Source: Saccharothrix sp. ST-888
GTDB taxonomy: Bacteria > Actinomycetota > Actinomycetes > Streptomycetales > Streptomycetaceae
Direction of reading: 5' to 3'
Length of the DNA stretch: 7,243 nucleotides
Assembly (NCBI RefSeq): GCF_000955975.1
Contig: NZ_JYJF01000179.1
Location: 1-7,243, forward strand
This document shows, piece after piece, positions 6,751-7,243 of the stretch (positions are counted from its first letter, which is position 1; every line of letters begins with the position of its first letter). The position numbers were made by a program, and so were the translations under genes. The notes below the pieces were generated by a model. That model did not search any database, was not told where the DNA came from, and worked only from the letters and a program-made list of their open reading frames with translations.

Positions 6751-6851
6751 AGTCCCGCGGATGACACGGGCGGCGCCTGACGGGCTGTACGTCATGCGCC
6801 ACACCCCTGAGTACCGCCGCCGCACCGGCGCCGACGGCCTCCGCGAGCCCA

Positions 6852-6867
6852 AGTGGTCTAGTCCTCT
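6852..6867. promoter_or_regulatory. DasR-responsive element (dre-like operator)
   Basis: AGTGGTCTAGTCCTCT matches 13 of 16 positions of the DasR operator consensus ACTGGTCTAGACCACT, read in either direction. The left half is intact and the right half degenerate. DasR is the GntR-family repressor of amino-sugar uptake and chitin use in Streptomyces, released by glucosamine-6-phosphate, and the PTS genes are among its known targets. The site is about 200 bases upstream of crr and about 220 bases upstream of the rRNA promoter proposed at 7066. Confidence 0.72.
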
Positions 6868-7065
6868 TGGCCAACGCGCCGCACTCTACGGCATGCAGGT
6901 GCGCCCCGACGATCGCGACGGCCGGAGGCCGCCACCGACCTGCTGCGTCCGATCGGGCGACAGTGCACGCGCCCCGATTAGGCGCTGACGCCGGGAAGGG
7001 CTATCGTTGCTCAGGTCGCCGCGCTTCAGCGGTGAACAGAGCAAGTCGGATCGGTAAACACCCGG
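6868..7065. other. Rest of the divergent crr/rRNA control region
   Basis: No credible gene: the frames here are short, arginine-rich and cross the DasR-like site. TATCGT (7002-7007) could be the -10 of an upstream rRNA promoter, as streptomycete rRNA operons usually have several, but the hexamer 18 bases before it, TTAGGC, is a poor -35. Confidence 0.4.
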
Positions 7066-7095
7066 TCAACACCGGGAAAACGAATCTGCTAAGCT
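7066..7095 (+). promoter_or_regulatory. Probable rRNA operon promoter
   Basis: TCAACA (7066-7071, four of six to TTGACA) and TAAGCT (7090-7095) are 18 bases apart, ahead of a recognisable rRNA leader. Transcription would start near 7102. The -35 hexamer is exactly the loop of a short inverted repeat, CCCGG (7061-7065) and CCGGG (7072-7076). Confidence 0.55.
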
Positions 7096-7101
7096 CGAAT
7101 C

Positions 7102-7243
7102 ACGAAAGAACGAAGCGCCCGGAGGGCCCGCTGGAAGGCGGCCGGAAGGAAGCGTCCGTTCCTTGAGAACTCAACAGCGTGCCAAAAGTCAACGCCAGAT
7201 ATGTTGACATCCCCGGCCTCGGATCCTTGTGGTTCGTGGTTGG
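7102..7243 (+). other. 5' leader of an rRNA operon (16S gene beyond the edge)
   Basis: The stretch CCTTGAGAACTCAACAGCG (7161-7179), followed by TGCCAAAAGTCAACGCCAGA (7180-7199) and ATGTTGACA, is the conserved leader found just before 16S rRNA in Streptomyces and relatives. The first part resembles the actinobacterial boxA antitermination element. GTCAAC (7188-7193) and GTTGAC (7203-7208) form a six-base-pair stem around nine bases, and AAGGAA/TTCCTT (7146-7151 and 7159-7164) form another just before the boxA-like part. Mature 16S sequence is not reached. The start is inferred from the proposed promoter. Recognition rests on recalled family sequence, not an alignment. Confidence 0.85.

Noticed and set aside
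6734..7166. Two small plus-strand open frames in the crr/rRNA interval
   Set aside because: Arg-rich and without good start signals; they run through the DasR-like site or the rRNA promoter and leader.

Overview
The window is about 7.2 kb of very GC-rich DNA, most likely from a streptomycete (Streptomyces, Kitasatospora or a close relative). The support is the strong G/C bias at third codon positions, purine-rich Shine-Dalgarno sites, a DasR-type operator next to PTS genes, and a right edge that reads as the leader of an actinobacterial rRNA operon.

Layout. Positions 1-424 hold no convincing gene. They contain a C-rich, degenerate repeat (cores about every 80 bases, higher-order unit about 160 bases). 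Positions 500-2022 hold two plus-strand Nudix genes overlapping by ATGA: an NrtR-type Nudix/winged-helix regulator and a zinc-ribbon Nudix hydrolase with an intact catalytic box. After a 205-base gap comes aacS, acetoacetyl-CoA synthetase (2228-4270, plus). A palindromic terminator (4287-4317) separates it from the convergent minus-strand PTS genes ptsI (enzyme I, 4347-6017) and crr (EIIA, 6202-6651). crr lies upstream of ptsI in the direction of transcription, and a strong hairpin sits between them. Positions 6652-7065 are a divergent control region with a DasR-like site at 6852-6867. From about 7066 the plus strand carries an rRNA promoter and leader; the 16S gene itself lies beyond the right edge.

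How the genes work together. PtsI and Crr are the general phosphotransfer components that pass phosphate from phosphoenolpyruvate, through HPr (not in the window), to sugar-specific EIIB/EIIC proteins. The DasR-like site suggests control by amino-sugar status. The two Nudix genes look like an NAD/ADP-ribose sensing and hydrolysis pair. AacS activates acetoacetate to acetoacetyl-CoA for central and polyketide-related metabolism.

Most of the window is ordinary core metabolism. The points worth a second look are the altered Nudix box and long linker of the NrtR-like protein, its coupling to an active-looking Nudix enzyme, the unexplained repeat at the left, the crr-ptsI intercistronic hairpin, and the crr/rRNA divergent region carrying a DasR-like site. 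I found no clearly new system.
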